DNA from: Planctomycetota bacterium
GTDB taxonomy: Bacteria; Planctomycetota; UBA8108; UBA1146
NCBI GenBank assembly: GCA_018694835.1
Contig: JABHOG010000004.1
Location: 1-64,000, forward strand
Reading direction: 5' to 3'
Length of the DNA stretch: 64,000 nucleotides
The notes under the pieces: generated by a model
Databases searched by the model: none
The model's input: the letters and a program-made list of their open reading frames with translations, nothing else
What the model was told of the DNA's origin: nothing
Translations under genes and position numbers: made by a program
Part shown: positions 16,775-25,477 of the stretch, in pieces
Layout: each line of letters begins with the position of its first letter
Position numbering within the stretch: position 1 is the stretch's first letter

Positions 16775-17811
16775 TGAGCCTTCTTGACCATGTCCGCTGG
16801 CTTCAGATCGGGAGTGTGCTTGTTGAAACCGAACTGGGTCGGTTGATAGTCGCCGACCAGATCGACCGTGAGGTTCGGTTTGATCTGGCTCTGCATGCCG
16901 AGGCACCAGTAGCAGGCATTGACCAGTAGCCTTCGCGATCCTTCACGAGTATAGGATTGAGATGCTCCAAAGGTCGAGGAGAAGACCCTTTGCTTCTTGC
17001 CGCTTTCGGATTTGCGTACATTGGTCCAGGCGATCGGCATCATCGGATCGTTCTTGTCGAATGTGGTCTCGTCGTCTCGCTTTACCACCTCACAGGGGCC
17101 GTCAGCGGGGTCCATCCCCGACAGCACGCGCCCGTTCATCAGCGGGGTACAGCCTTTGGGGAGGGGAAGGCGTACGGTGTAGACATCGGAAGGGTCCCAC
17201 ACATCTCCATCCTTGATCCCCTGCAGGATCGGGTGCCCGCTGGCCTCCTCGACGATGATACCGCTGCTACTTTGCCAGCCATGGCCTCCATGATGATCGA
17301 TCCAGGTCTCGCCCATCACCTGGCGTCCAAACCCGCCATCCCACTGACCATTTCGCCACGACCAGCGGTGGTATTCCCGGTCACCAGGGATATCAAAAGC
17401 GTGAGTGGATGTCCTTAGTCCGATCACCGGTTTGCCCGATTGGACATGATCGACGAAGTGCTTCATCTGTGAGTCGGGTAGGTTTCGGAAGCGAGTGAAG
17501 AGCACCACCAGGTCTGCCTCATCGATCGCTTCCATGCCGGGGATGTTGTCGTTGACCTGGGGATCGATGCAGCCGGTTTCAGGGTCGATCGAGAAGAGCA
17601 CGGTGCAGCGAAAGCCGTGGTGCTTGGCGAGGATCTGGGCCATCTGGGGCATCCCTTGTTCGGAGCGGTACTCCTCGTCCCCGGTGATGAATACGATGTG
17701 CTTTCCCACTCCCGGTCCCTTGGCACCATCAAAGGTGAGCCAGGAATCTGAATCGTCCATGGTTGGGACAGAGGCGGCCAAAACGGTTGTCAATACCAGC
17801 AGGATATTCAT
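16771..17811 (-). CDS. ThuA-domain protein (trehalose-utilisation-like), exported
   Basis: 346 residues from the ATG reading MNILLVLTTVLAAS, with AAAGGAG five bases upstream and a signal peptide. The ThuA fold, a glutamine-amidotransferase-like Rossmann domain, is recognised from KHIVFITGDEEYRSEQGMP, EADLVVLFTRFRNLP, GKPVIGLRTSTHAF and the late FSSTFGASQSYTREGSRRLLVNACYWCLG. In PVC bacteria these proteins are commonly encoded with large cytochromes and sorbosone-dehydrogenase-like propellers, as here. The enzymatic activity is not established; sugar binding or metabolism is inferred from the family name and context. First gene of the three-gene reverse operon. Confidence 0.87.
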   Translation of the reverse strand: MNILLVLTTVLAASVPTMDDSDSWLTFDGAKGPGVGKHIVFITGDEEYRSEQGMPQMAQILAKHHGFRCTVLFSIDPETGCIDPQVNDNIPGMEAIDEADLVVLFTRFRNLPDSQMKHFVDHVQSGKPVIGLRTSTHAFDIPGDREYHRWSWRNGQWDGGFGRQVMGETWIDHHGGHGWQSSSGIIVEEASGHPILQGIKDGDVWDPSDVYTVRLPLPKGCTPLMNGRVLSGMDPADGPCEVVKRDDETTFDKNDPMMPIAWTNVRKSESGKKQRVFSSTFGASQSYTREGSRRLLVNACYWCLGMQSQIKPNLTVDLVGDYQPTQFGFNKHTPDLKPADMVKKAQ

Positions 17812-18043
17812 CAGTACTCCTTTAACGAATGCTCGGTCGGTTCCAAGCAGCCAAGTTGATTTCACCGCACAGGATAGCCCATCCTCGGCTGGGAAGGGAC
17901 ATGGTTGATGTGATCGATGTCCTCGATCAGACTGGCCGATCCTCGCTCCCGCCTGCGAGATTGGGTTCTTTTGTTTTGCCCCGTCATGTGATTGCCCGGA
18001 TCTGCCGGGTTGGTTTCCGGCATCGCCGATTCAGGAGGAAGAT

Positions 18044-21000
18044 ATGTCTCGTTTGTTCTTAGCACTTTTCTTGGTGCTCATTTTTCCCCAACTTTCAAGC
18101 GCTCAGGAGACCGGACAGAAGTGGTCCTATCCCTACGGAGAAGGAAGGGCTTCCCTGGTTCAGGTGGAGGGGATCATCGCCGTCAAGATGATCGACGGGC
18201 TCGAAGATGAACTGGCTTCTCTGCGGGCCGAACTGCGATCGATCCGAGGTGTCGGCAAGGTGAGTGAGAAGAACCTGCAGGAATACCCGGGTCTGTGGTA
18301 TCTCCCTCTCGAGAAGCGTGTCGATGCGAGAATGCAGCAACAGATTCTCGCACAACTAGCGAGCGCCACTGTTGTGGAGTTTGCCGGCCCGGTTCTGGGC
18401 TACCAGGAAGCGGTCATGATTCCGCGTCCGGAAGTCATCGTGACCTTCGATGGCTCCGCCGATGATGAAGAGATTCGAAATGTGATCCGCCAGTCTGGAT
18501 TGCGATTTCTCAAGGAGTTTCCGGCCATCGACCCGACCTACATGCTCGGCTTCGAGGGGCCCACATCGATCGGTTTTGAAATCGCAGATGCCTTGACGGA
18601 ACTGGAAGAAGTCTGGGTGGCAGAGCCCAATTTCATCCACGATTTGCCAGAGATGGCGACTCCCAACGATCCACTCTTTCCAGATCAGTGGGACATGCAG
18701 AATACCGGACAAACCGGCGGCACCATCGGAGCGGACATGAAAGCCGCAGCAGCATGGGACATCTCGACCGGTTCATCGAGCATAGTGGTGGCAGTCATCG
18801 ACGAAGGGGTCGATGTGAATCATGCCGACCTGCAAGCCAACATGGTGGCTGGCTACGATGCGGTCACCGCTGATCCCACACCGGGAGGGATCCCCGGAAA
18901 TGCCAATTCCACCGACGGCCATGGAACCTGCTGCGCAGGGATCATTGCAGCGGTGGGGAACAACGGGATCGGCGTAGCGGGTGTCACATGGAACAGCAAG
19001 ATCATGCCGGTGCGTATCGGATTCGGAAATTACTGGACTCAAACCGATTGGCTCGTCGATGGACTGACCTGGCCGGTCGATCATGGAGCGGACGTGCTCT
19101 CCAACAGCTGGGGAGGAGGATCGGCCAGTTCCGCCATCCAGAATGCGATCGCCTACGGAAACACCAACGGAAGAGGCGGACTGGGGTGCCCGGTTTTCTT
19201 CGCTTCCGGTAATGACAACTCAGCGGTTTCCTATCCTGCTCTCTATCCGGAGTCTATTGCCGTGGGTGCTTCCAGCCCCTGCGATGAACGCAAGAGTCCA
19301 TCGTCGTGCGATGGAGAAACCTGGTGGGGGAGCAACTACGGATCGTCTCTCGACTTTGTTGCGCCGGGTCCGTTGACGACAACAGTCGACATCTCCGGCA
19401 GCGGTGGTTACTCCTCGACCGACTACACCTCCAGTTTCAACGGAACATCTTCGGCCACACCTCACGCTGCGGGTGCCGGAGCACTGTTGCTGGCGGTGGC
19501 TCCGGGCTTGACCCACGATCAGGTTCGAACTTACATGCGACAGACCGCCGACGACCAGGTCGGGCCGCCCTCCGAAGATACGGCGGGTTTTGATAACTAC
19601 ATGGGATACGGACGGATCAACTGCGAGACTTTGCTGCTGACGGTGGCGAGTTCGGTGGCGGCACCGACCAATCTCAGTTGCAGCAGCTCGGGTGCTGACG
19701 CCCTCCTCTCCTGGACCAATGGCGAGAGTTATTCACAGGTGCAGGTGAGCCGGGGGGGAAGCGTGATCGCCACTCTGTCCGGTTCTGCCACCTCTTACAC
19801 CGATTCCTCTGCGGGTGTCGGGAATGTCTCCTACGGTGTTCGTGGACTGGTCGGATCGGACCAGAGTCCTCAGGCCAGTTGCTCCATTTTCCTCACGGGA
19901 GGTGCCACTGATCTGGTCTGGGCGCCATCTGCTGCGGGTGGAGCGGTGGCGGGAGGCAGCGCCATCTCGGCGGCACTCACCGCCAATGGGCGTTCGCCGC
20001 TGGTGGTCACCACCCTCGATGCGGTCGCCAGCCTCGATGCTTTCGAGACGGTCTGGGTCAACCTGGGGATTTACCCCTCGGGGCATGTGCTCTCCGCTGC
20101 AGAAGGCACCACTCTCGATACCTACCTGACCAACGGTGTCGGGGGGTCCTTCCTTTACATGGAGGGAGGAGATACCTGGGCCTATGACTCGGCGACCTCG
20201 GTTCATTCTCGCTTTGGAATCAGCGGTCTGTCGGATGGAACCGGTGACCTCTCCACCGTCAACGGAGCCGCGGGTACCGGCTGTAGCCTTGCAGGTAGCA
20301 GCTGGAGTTACACCGGTGAGAACAGTTGGATCGACCACCTTGGAACCACCGGAAGTGCAGTGGTTACCCTGACCAATCCGACCGCTGCTTATGATGTCGG
20401 GGTCTTCAATGATGCGGGCGCCTATCGCACCTTTGGAACATCCTTTGAGATCGGTGGGCTGGTCGATGGCGCATCGACTCGGGCAGATCTGGTCGGCGCG
20501 ATCCTCAATTGCTTCACCGGGTCACCCCCGCCGCCTCCTCCAGCACCGGTGGCAGACTTCGTTGCATCGCCGACCAGTGGTGAAGCGCCGGTCGCGGTCT
20601 CCTTCAGCAATTCATCGACCGGAAATATCACCGGGTACTCGTGGAACTTCGGCGATGGTGGTAGTTCGACGGCGCAAAATCCGTCTCACACCTACACCAG
20701 TGCCGGCACCTACTCCGTGACCTTGACGGCGACTGGACCGGGGGGCTCTGACACGGCGAGCTGTTCTTCATGCATCGTCGTCACCGATCCTCCACCGCCA
20801 CCTCCAGTGGCTGGCTTCACCCCCGATTCAGCGGGTGGAGAAACGCCGATCGCGGTGTCCTTCAGCAATTCGTCGACCGGCGACATCACCGGTTACTCGT
20901 GGAACTTTGGCGATGGTGGCAGTTCGACGGCGGTGAATCCGTCCCACACCTACACCAGTGCAGGAACCTACACCGTGATCTTGACGGCGACCGGCCCGGG

Positions 21001-22648
21001 TGGCTCTGACACGGCGACTTGTACTTCATGCATCGTCGTCACCGACCCACCACCGCCACCACCAGTGGCTGGTTTCACGCCCGGTTCCGCCGGTGGTGAA
21101 GCCCCGGTGACCGTCTCCTTCAGTAATTCATCGACCGGCGACATCAGCGGATACGCATGGGACTTCGGTGATGGAGGCAACTCGACTGCACAGAATCCAT
21201 CTCACACCTACACCACTGCCGGCACGTACAGCGTGACGTTGACGGTGACTGGCCCGGGTGGCTCTGACACGGCCAGTTGTGGCTCTTGCATCGTGGTGAC
21301 CGATCCACCGCCACCGCCCCCAACCGCTCCGGTGGCTGGTTTCACCGCCGATTCATCCGGTGGCGAGGCTCCGGTGACCGTCTCCTTCAGCAATTCTTCG
21401 ACCGGAGATATCACCGGGTACTCGTGGAACTTCGGCGATGGCGGCAGTTCGACGGCACAAAACCCGTCTCACACCTACAACAGTGCCGGCACCTACTCCG
21501 TGAGCTTGACGGCGACCGGTCCGGGGGGCTCCGACACGGCGGTTTGCAGCTCGTGCATCGTAGTGACCGATCCACCGCCACCGCCTCCACCAACGCCGGT
21601 GGCGGGTTTCATCCCGAATTCATCCGGTGGCGAGGCTCCGGTGACCGTCTCCTTCAGCAACTCGTCGATCGGCGACATCACCGGGTACTCGTGGAACTTC
21701 GGCGATGGCGGCAGTTCGACGGCACAGAACCCGTCCCACACCTACAGCAGTGCCGGTACCTACACCGTGACGTTGACGGCGACCGGCCCGGGAGGTTCTG
21801 ATACGGCAACTTGTGGATCATGTATCGTCGTGACCGATCCGCCGCCGCCACCGCCACCGCCTCCATCCACCTCCCTCTACTACATCTCGTTCCTGTCGAC
21901 CACCACGGTCCCTGGGCTGGGAAATGTCCGGGATGAAGATATCGTGACCTACGATCCGGCGACCGATTCCTGGGACTGGTATCTGGACGGCAGCGATGTG
22001 GGGATCGGTGGTACCGACATCAATGCTCTCAGTGTTCTTGCCGATGGCAGTGTGCTGGTTTCCTTCAACTCCGGTTCATTTTCATTGCCGGGTCTCACTG
22101 GTGGACCCTCCGGAACCACGGTGGAAGACAGCGATCTGGTGCTGTTCACGCCGACCACCACCGGCTCCAGCAGTGCGGGCTCCTGGTCCTTCTATCTCGA
22201 TGGATCGGACTGTGCGCTCACGACCAACGGCGAAGATATCGATGGGGTTTGTTATCTGGATGATGGCACCTTGCTGATATCGACGCTGGGAACGGCTCGT
22301 GGCGGTGGGCCGACCAACCGCGATGAAGATGTGATGTTATTCACCCCCACATCCGTCGGCTCTGCCAGCGGCGGATCCTGGACCACCTTCTTCGATGGAA
22401 GCGATGTCGGATTCTCCAACAGCGGTGGTGAAGATCTCAATGCCATCAGTCTCGATTTCGATGGGTCCGTGCTCTTCTCGACCCAGGGCACATACTCCGC
22501 CTCGGGATCATCCGGTGCCGACGAGGATGTTTCGCGCTTCACCGGTAGTTTTGGCAGTTCTACATCGGGAATCGCAGAACTGATTTTCGACATGAGTGCC
22601 CTCGGCATCTCAACCAGCGCAGATATCGACGGAATTTCGATCCGCTGA
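18044..22648 (+). CDS. Secreted subtilisin-like serine protease with five PKD domains
   Basis: 1,534 residues. A signal peptide (SRLFLALFLVLIFPQLSSAQ) is followed by an inhibitor-type propeptide region and a subtilase S8 domain with its triad: Asp in VVAVIDEGVDVNHADL, His in GHGTCCAGIIAA, Ser in FNGTSSATPHAAGAGALLL. A fibronectin-like and an Ig-like region follow, then five PKD repeats of 86-89 residues (each with GYSWNFGDGG...SHTYTSAGTY), each ending in a CSSCIVVTD pair of cysteines and a polyproline linker. The final ~260 residues repeat a motif like DEDIVTYDP...WYLDGSDVG three to four times, seen in other planctomycete exported proteins. AGGAGG lies just before the ATG. Probably an extracellular, surface-attached protease; a single gene ended by its own terminator. 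Confidence 0.92.
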   Translation: MSRLFLALFLVLIFPQLSSAQETGQKWSYPYGEGRASLVQVEGIIAVKMIDGLEDELASLRAELRSIRGVGKVSEKNLQEYPGLWYLPLEKRVDARMQQQILAQLASATVVEFAGPVLGYQEAVMIPRPEVIVTFDGSADDEEIRNVIRQSGLRFLKEFPAIDPTYMLGFEGPTSIGFEIADALTELEEVWVAEPNFIHDLPEMATPNDPLFPDQWDMQNTGQTGGTIGADMKAAAAWDISTGSSSIVVAVIDEGVDVNHADLQANMVAGYDAVTADPTPGGIPGNANSTDGHGTCCAGIIAAVGNNGIGVAGVTWNSKIMPVRIGFGNYWTQTDWLVDGLTWPVDHGADVLSNSWGGGSASSAIQNAIAYGNTNGRGGLGCPVFFASGNDNSAVSYPALYPESIAVGASSPCDERKSPSSCDGETWWGSNYGSSLDFVAPGPLTTTVDISGSGGYSSTDYTSSFNGTSSATPHAAGAGALLLAVAPGLTHDQVRTYMRQTADDQVGPPSEDTAGFDNYMGYGRINCETLLLTVASSVAAPTNLSCSSSGADALLSWTNGESYSQVQVSRGGSVIATLSGSATSYTDSSAGVGNVSYGVRGLVGSDQSPQASCSIFLTGGATDLVWAPSAAGGAVAGGSAISAALTANGRSPLVVTTLDAVASLDAFETVWVNLGIYPSGHVLSAAEGTTLDTYLTNGVGGSFLYMEGGDTWAYDSATSVHSRFGISGLSDGTGDLSTVNGAAGTGCSLAGSSWSYTGENSWIDHLGTTGSAVVTLTNPTAAYDVGVFNDAGAYRTFGTSFEIGGLVDGASTRADLVGAILNCFTGSPPPPPPAPVADFVASPTSGEAPVAVSFSNSSTGNITGYSWNFGDGGSSTAQNPSHTYTSAGTYSVTLTATGPGGSDTASCSSCIVVTDPPPPPPVAGFTPDSAGGETPIAVSFSNSSTGDITGYSWNFGDGGSSTAVNPSHTYTSAGTYTVILTATGPGGSDTATCTSCIVVTDPPPPPPVAGFTPGSAGGEAPVTVSFSNSSTGDISGYAWDFGDGGNSTAQNPSHTYTTAGTYSVTLTVTGPGGSDTASCGSCIVVTDPPPPPPTAPVAGFTADSSGGEAPVTVSFSNSSTGDITGYSWNFGDGGSSTAQNPSHTYNSAGTYSVSLTATGPGGSDTAVCSSCIVVTDPPPPPPPTPVAGFIPNSSGGEAPVTVSFSNSSIGDITGYSWNFGDGGSSTAQNPSHTYSSAGTYTVTLTATGPGGSDTATCGSCIVVTDPPPPPPPPPSTSLYYISFLSTTTVPGLGNVRDEDIVTYDPATDSWDWYLDGSDVGIGGTDINALSVLADGSVLVSFNSGSFSLPGLTGGPSGTTVEDSDLVLFTPTTTGSSSAGSWSFYLDGSDCALTTNGEDIDGVCYLDDGTLLISTLGTARGGGPTNRDEDVMLFTPTSVGSASGGSWTTFFDGSDVGFSNSGGEDLNAISLDFDGSVLFSTQGTYSASGSSGADEDVSRFTGSFGSSTSGIAELIFDMSALGISTSADIDGISIR
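20549..21870 (+). repeat. Five PKD-encoding tandem repeats (258-267 bp)
   Basis: Units begin at about 20549, 20807, 21065, 21332 and 21599, each starting GTGGC(A/T/G)G and ending in a CCACCGCC-rich polyproline linker. The units are close at the DNA level, so they arose by recent in-frame duplication and could change number by recombination. Confidence 0.85.
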
Positions 22649-22674
22649 TATCGACTCGACGGTAACGTTGGATT

Positions 22675-22709
22675 GCGGCCCCGCTGTGGACACAGCGGGG
22701 CCGCTTTTT
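22675..22709 (+). terminator. Rho-independent terminator after the subtilase
   Basis: Perfect 14-bp inverted repeat GCGGCCCCGCTGTG / CACAGCGGGGCCGC directly followed by TTTTT, 27 bases after the subtilase stop codon. Confidence 0.93.
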
Positions 22710-22786
22710 CATCATTGGGGGTTCTGTTTTTTGCTTAAACTGGTGTCGTTTTCATCGCGCGGGGATAGCCTCAGGGGGTGTGCTGG

Positions 22787-23566
22787 ATGAGGAAATTGGC
22801 AGATAGGATGGGTCCGATGAAATCCGCTTCAAGTGAAGGTCAACTTTCCGATGATGGCGATGCTGATCTACTACTGAAGTGGTTCGAGAATCACGGTGAA
22901 GATCGAACTGAACTTGCGGGCGAGATCCTCATGTCTGCCGGAGAAACCCCGCGCTGGATGGCCAGGATCGACAGCGGAATCGCCGCTGTTCTCGATGGCG
23001 ACGGAGCCGAATCGCATACGCTCACCGTCGGTGACCTCTTCGGAGAACTGGGGCTGGTGGGGAAGCGAGTTCGTACGGCAACAGTCCAGGCAGTTTGTCA
23101 GGTCTCCTTGAAGGTGCTCTCCTATCCGACGATCGATCGCCTTCGTGGTGAGAGCCTGGAGCAGCGCAGTTCATTTGACCAAACTCTCTCGGAGTTGATC
23201 GCATCTCGGGTACCCGGTCCACTCGGGCCCGATGGTGGTTGGATCGCTCTGGTCGCACACGATCAGAAAAAGGACCAGCTGGAGAAGTTGGTCTGTCAAT
23301 ACCAGCAGACTCTCTCGAGTTACAAGATCGTCACCACCAGGACCACCGGTTCGAGGCTGTCGTCGCAGTGTCAGTTGCCGGTGCGGAAGTTGGTCTGTTC
23401 CGGACCTCTCGGGGGAGACCTGGAGATCGGTGCGATGGCCGCTCGTGGTCCACTGGAAGCGGTGATCTTTCTGCGCGACGGGCTCTTCAGTCATGCCCAT
23501 GGATCGGACATCGATGCTCTGGTCCGGGCTTGTGAGATCGCTGAAGTCCCCTGTGCGACCAACTGA
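22787..23566 (+). CDS. Methylglyoxal synthase fused to an N-terminal cyclic-nucleotide-binding-like domain
   Basis: 259 residues from the ATG reading MRKLADR. Residues ~40-130 look like a cNMP-binding beta-roll (DGDGAESHTLTVGDLFGELGLVGKRVRTATVQA). Residues ~155-259 are a methylglyoxal synthase: IALVAHDQKKDQLEKLV, TTGSRL, SGPLGGDLEIGAMAARG with the catalytic aspartate, and VIFLRDGL...DIDALVRACEI. The enzyme turns dihydroxyacetone phosphate into methylglyoxal plus phosphate. The family's conserved ATN-x-ATA end motif is cut by TGA exactly at x; in frame beyond it ATAQMVLQSLPN continues to another TGA at 23630-23632, so the natural C-terminus was probably ~21 residues longer. Regulation by a cyclic nucleotide is inferred from the fusion. 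It precedes the formate dehydrogenase genes but is separated by ~150 bases. Confidence 0.8.
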   Translation: MRKLADRMGPMKSASSEGQLSDDGDADLLLKWFENHGEDRTELAGEILMSAGETPRWMARIDSGIAAVLDGDGAESHTLTVGDLFGELGLVGKRVRTATVQAVCQVSLKVLSYPTIDRLRGESLEQRSSFDQTLSELIASRVPGPLGPDGGWIALVAHDQKKDQLEKLVCQYQQTLSSYKIVTTRTTGSRLSSQCQLPVRKLVCSGPLGGDLEIGAMAARGPLEAVIFLRDGLFSHAHGSDIDALVRACEIAEVPCATN

Positions 23567-23716
23567 GCTACCGCCCAGATGGTCCTCCAGTCGCTGCCAA
23601 ACGGCAACTCTGAGGGATCCTCGCCTTGTTGAAGTTACCGGTTCCAGATACCTTGGTGAAGGTTGCGGCTCCGGGTTCGGAGTCACCATGAGCCACTATC
23701 CTGGAAGAGGAGCCTG

Positions 23717-25477
23717 ATGAAGACGGGAATCGAGGTCAAGGATCCGATCACGACCGGAATTCTCGATCGCCTGATGGACCAGCCTGCTCCGTTCCTCGAG
23801 GTACTCCATGCGATCCAGGATCACCACGGATATCTGTCAGAACCCGCACTACGCCTGGTCGCCGAGCGATTCAAGATCCCCATCAGCGAGCTCTACGGCA
23901 CCGTGACCTTCTACCACTTCTTCCAGCTGGAGCCGAAACCACTGCCCGATATCCGCATCTGCGAGAACTCGGCTTGCTGTCTTCACGATCTGGATGCCAT
24001 CTCCAAGGAGGTGGTCGATGCCGATCTGGGAGTCGCTCATTCGGGACAGATTGAGAAGATCTCCTGTCCGGGACGATGTGATATGCCGGTTCCAATCCTG
24101 ATCGGGGAGAAGTTTTTCCATCATGCCCGGGCCGGTGCCATCGACAACATGACTGCAGCGACGATGCCTCTTCCGCCGGAAACAGGACTGGAAGAGTGCA
24201 TCTTCAGAGACATCCGGGATGGAATCGGCTCCCTCGAAGGCGCGCGAGCTCACGGAGCCTGGCAGAGCCCCAAACTGGCGGCCTCCGATCCTCAAGAGGT
24301 GCTTTCGCAGTTGAAGGAGAGTGGCCTGACCGGCAGAGGCGGAGCAGGGTTTCCCACCGGAATCAAGTGGGAGGCGGTTCGTAACGAGAGCCGTGGACCC
24401 AAGTACATCGTATGCAATGCAGATGAGAGTGAGGTGGGTTGCTTCAAGGACCGCCTCCTGATGGCGCACAGTCCCCATGCCATGCTCGAGGGAATGGCCT
24501 GCGCAGGTCTGGTGACCGGTGCCGAGATCGGCATCGTCTACCTCCGTTGGGAATACCCGGAGATCCTCGAATCGCTGCAGGTCGCTATCGATGAAGCGAC
24601 CGAGGCGGGCTTACTCGGAGAAGATGCCTGTGGAACCGGCAGGCCCTTTCGGATTGTCATCCGACGGGGAGCCGGAGCCTACATCTGTGGTGAAGAGACC
24701 TCGCTGTTGAACTCGCTGGAGGGGAAGCATCCGTTCCCCAGGGAAAAACCACCTTTTCCCACCACTCATGGACTGTTCGATTTACCGACGGTGGTCAATA
24801 ACGTCGAGACCTTCTGCGCAGTCCCGGCGATTCTTGAAAAGGGTGGAGCGTGGTTCAACGGCCTCGGGCTGGGGGATCATGCCGGAACCCGTGTCTTCAG
24901 CGTTTCAGGAGACATTTCCCGCCCCGGAAATTACGAGGTTCCTATCGGCACCTCACTGCGACAACTGCTGGAAACTCATGCTGGGGGTACACCCGATGGA
25001 AAAACGATCCAGGGTGTGACGATGGCGGGAATCAGTGGTGGATTCGTTGGAGCCGTAGATCTTGATGTGGCCCTCGATCCAGCATCGCTCACCGATCTGG
25101 GAGCGATGCTCGGAGCGGGCGGAATCATCGTGCACGATGAGACACGATGCATGATCCAGGCCGCTCGCGAGAGTATGCACTTCCTCGCACAGGAATCTTG
25201 CGGGAAGTGTTTTCCCTGTCGGATCGGAACCGTACGAGTCACCGAGTTGCTCGACGAGTTGATCGCGCACTCCTCCGGGAGTTCGGAGATTCGGAGCCAT
25301 CCACTCGAAGAACTGGCGGATCTGGAAGATGTTCTGGGAGAAACAAGCGCCTGCGGACTGGGGCTGGCTGCCCCCTTCATCACCAGAACGATGAAGAAGT
25401 ACTGGCCGGATGTCGTGCAATCCTACATCGATGGACAGCGAGCCACTAAACCGGCAAAAGGAGATTCAATTGAGTGA
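23717..25477 (+). CDS. NAD-dependent formate dehydrogenase beta subunit, NuoE-NuoF fusion
   Basis: 586 residues from the ATG behind GAGGAG; the track ORF starts 18 codons too early. Residues 1-150 are a NuoE-like thioredoxin-fold [2Fe-2S] domain (CENSAC and CPGRC ligands). Residues ~185-575 are NuoF-like: GRGGAGFPTGIKW and GAGAYICGEETSLLNSLEG for NADH/FMN binding, and the [4Fe-4S] site ESCGKCFPCRIGT with a later cysteine. It passes electrons between the catalytic subunit's iron-sulfur chain and NAD through FMN. Its stop overlaps the TTG start of the catalytic subunit by eight bases, so the two are coupled. Separate NuoE and NuoF subunits are the more common arrangement. Confidence 0.9.
   Translation: MKTGIEVKDPITTGILDRLMDQPAPFLEVLHAIQDHHGYLSEPALRLVAERFKIPISELYGTVTFYHFFQLEPKPLPDIRICENSACCLHDLDAISKEVVDADLGVAHSGQIEKISCPGRCDMPVPILIGEKFFHHARAGAIDNMTAATMPLPPETGLEECIFRDIRDGIGSLEGARAHGAWQSPKLAASDPQEVLSQLKESGLTGRGGAGFPTGIKWEAVRNESRGPKYIVCNADESEVGCFKDRLLMAHSPHAMLEGMACAGLVTGAEIGIVYLRWEYPEILESLQVAIDEATEAGLLGEDACGTGRPFRIVIRRGAGAYICGEETSLLNSLEGKHPFPREKPPFPTTHGLFDLPTVVNNVETFCAVPAILEKGGAWFNGLGLGDHAGTRVFSVSGDISRPGNYEVPIGTSLRQLLETHAGGTPDGKTIQGVTMAGISGGFVGAVDLDVALDPASLTDLGAMLGAGGIIVHDETRCMIQAARESMHFLAQESCGKCFPCRIGTVRVTELLDELIAHSSGSSEIRSHPLEELADLEDVLGETSACGLGLAAPFITRTMKKYWPDVVQSYIDGQRATKPAKGDSIE

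Noticed and set aside
20549-21870. CRISPR-like tandem repeats
   Set aside because: The repeats are ~260 bp, in frame and encode PKD domains; no short repeat/spacer pattern occurs anywhere in the window.
23564-23566. Selenocysteine in methylglyoxal synthase
   Set aside because: The aligned position is not catalytic or redox-active in the family and I could draw no good hairpin after the UGA, so a nonsense change is preferred.
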